Source: Hyphomicrobiales bacterium
GTDB lineage: Bacteria; Pseudomonadota; Alphaproteobacteria; Rhizobiales; Rhizobiaceae
Assembly (NCBI GenBank): GCA_017305935.1
Contig: JAFKJU010000005.1
Location: 62,001 to 126,000, forward strand
Direction: 5' to 3'
Length of the DNA: 64,000 bases
The number at the start of each line of letters is the position of its first letter. Positions within the stretch are counted from its first letter, which is position 1. Below, piece after piece: positions 63,331-64,000 of the stretch. The notes under the pieces are model-generated. The model saw nothing but the letters and a program-made list of their open reading frames with translations, was not told where the DNA came from and did no database searches. A program made the position numbers and the translations under genes.

Positions 63331-64000
63331 ATGTCGAACACCGATGCTTTCTTCACCCGCCCGCTGGCCGAAACAGATCCGGATATCTTCGGTGCCATCG
63401 AGAAGGAACTCGGCCGTCAGCGTCACGAAATCGAGCTGATCGCCTCCGAGAACATCGTCTCCCGCGCCGTGCTGGAGGCGCAAGGGTCGATCATGACCAA
63501 CAAATACGCGGAAGGCTATCCGGGCAAGCGCTATTACGGCGGCTGCCAGTTCGTGGATATCGCCGAAGAGCTGGCGATCGAACGCGCCAAGAAGCTGTTT
63601 GGCGTCAATTTCGCCAACGTCCAGCCGAATTCCGGTTCGCAGATGAACCAGGCCGTCTTCCTGGCGCTGCTGCAGCCGGGCGACACCTTCATGGGCCTCG
63701 ACCTGAATTCCGGGGGCCATCTGACCCATGGTTCGCCGGTCAACATGTCGGGCAAATGGTTCAATGTCGTTTCCTACGGCGTGCGCGAAAGCGATCACCT
63801 CTTGGATATGGACGACGTCGCCGAGAAGGCCCGCACCCACAAGCCGAAGCTGATCATCGCCGGCGGCACCGCTTACTCCCGCATCTGGGACTGGAAGCGC
63901 TTCCGCGAGATCGCCGATGAAGTCGGCGCCTATCTGATGGTCGACATGGCCCACATCGCCGGCCTCGTCGCCGGTGGCCAGCATCCGTCGCCGTTCCCGC
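63331..64000 (+). CDS. glyA: Serine hydroxymethyltransferase, 3'-truncated by the window edge
   Basis: Interconverts serine and glycine with tetrahydrofolate; PLP enzyme. The visible 223 residues start [20 protein letters not shown] and include [53 protein letters not shown] and [13 protein letters not shown] with the PLP-ring Asp. The Schiff-base Lys (in HKTLRGPRGG) lies beyond 64000. AGGGAG precedes the ATG. No riboswitch-like fold is seen in the 119 bp after the ldtP terminator. Confidence 0.96.
   Translation, partial: MSNTDAFFTRPLAETDPDIFGAIEKELGRQRHEIELIASENIVSRAVLEAQGSIMTNKYAEGYPGKRYYGGCQFVDIAEELAIERAKKLFGVNFANVQPNSGSQMNQAVFLALLQPGDTFMGLDLNSGGHLTHGSPVNMSGKWFNVVSYGVRESDHLLDMDDVAEKARTHKPKLIIAGGTAYSRIWDWKRFREIADEVGAYLMVDMAHIAGLVAGGQHPSPFP

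Overview
This window looks like core chromosome of a GC-rich alphaproteobacterium, most likely a Rhizobiaceae member (Rhizobium, Agrobacterium, Shinella or a close relative). The evidence is the gene order fabF-mltG-yicC-gmk, an Omp25/RopB-type outer-membrane protein, HdaA in place of Hda, an Asp-rich (Mg-type) HemB, the LdtR/LdtP pair, and small palindromic intergenic repeats of the rhizobial kind. I see no rRNA, tRNA, CRISPR array, insertion sequence, phage gene or integrase. The genus call is inference, not measurement.

Layout. Positions 1-4.1 kb (+) carry the end of fabF, then mltG, yicC and gmk. From 4.2 to 11.8 kb (-) lies an outer-membrane assembly operon, lptF-lptG-lptD-surA-like-pdxA-rsmA, with overlapping start and stop codons. 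Divergent from it, pepA-holC (+) runs from 12.0 to 14.0 kb. A mostly minus-strand block from 14.0 to 21.4 kb holds an alpha/beta hydrolase, an aldose dehydrogenase, a polysaccharide-deacetylase lipoprotein, a YheS-like ABC-F protein, a degenerate GGDEF protein and a DinB-fold protein. A LigE-like GST and ndk follow on +. From 23.0 to 29.5 kb are a lipoprotein and CGNR regulator divergent from an orphan LivH-like permease, then moaE-moaD-pgsA and uvrC with a pteridine-reductase-like SDR. From 29.8 to 36.5 kb are the Omp25-like protein, a GST, RNase T2, rlmJ, a molybdopterin oxidoreductase with a NudK-like Nudix enzyme, and an omptin protease. Next come purM-purN (-) and perM-hdaA-ppk-ppx (+, 38.6-44.2 kb). 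From 44.3 to 54.2 kb are a phytase-like exported protein, a membrane nucleotide cyclase, rnd, a multicopper oxidase, an MFS transporter, aspS and an exported protein of unknown function. The last part holds parC, an EamA transporter, bpt, an RDD protein, hemB, a small membrane protein, ldtR, ldtP and the start of glyA.

The strongest common theme is the cell envelope: lipopolysaccharide transport (LptF/G/D), porin folding (SurA-like), peptidoglycan processing (MltG, LdtP and its regulator LdtR), outer-membrane proteins (Omp25-like, omptin) and a NodB-fold deacetylase. A second theme is nucleotide and phosphate metabolism (gmk, ndk, purM/N, ppk, ppx, NudK, cyclase).

I did not find an obviously novel multigene machine. 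The least explained signals are regulatory or structural. They are a near-perfect 30-bp palindrome between a CGNR regulator and an orphan permease, a dispersed palindromic repeat whose copies show compensatory base changes at identical geometry, an LdtR leader that can mask its own ribosome-binding site together with a 10-nt box shared with the ldtP promoter, and an omptin with its catalytic residues intact.
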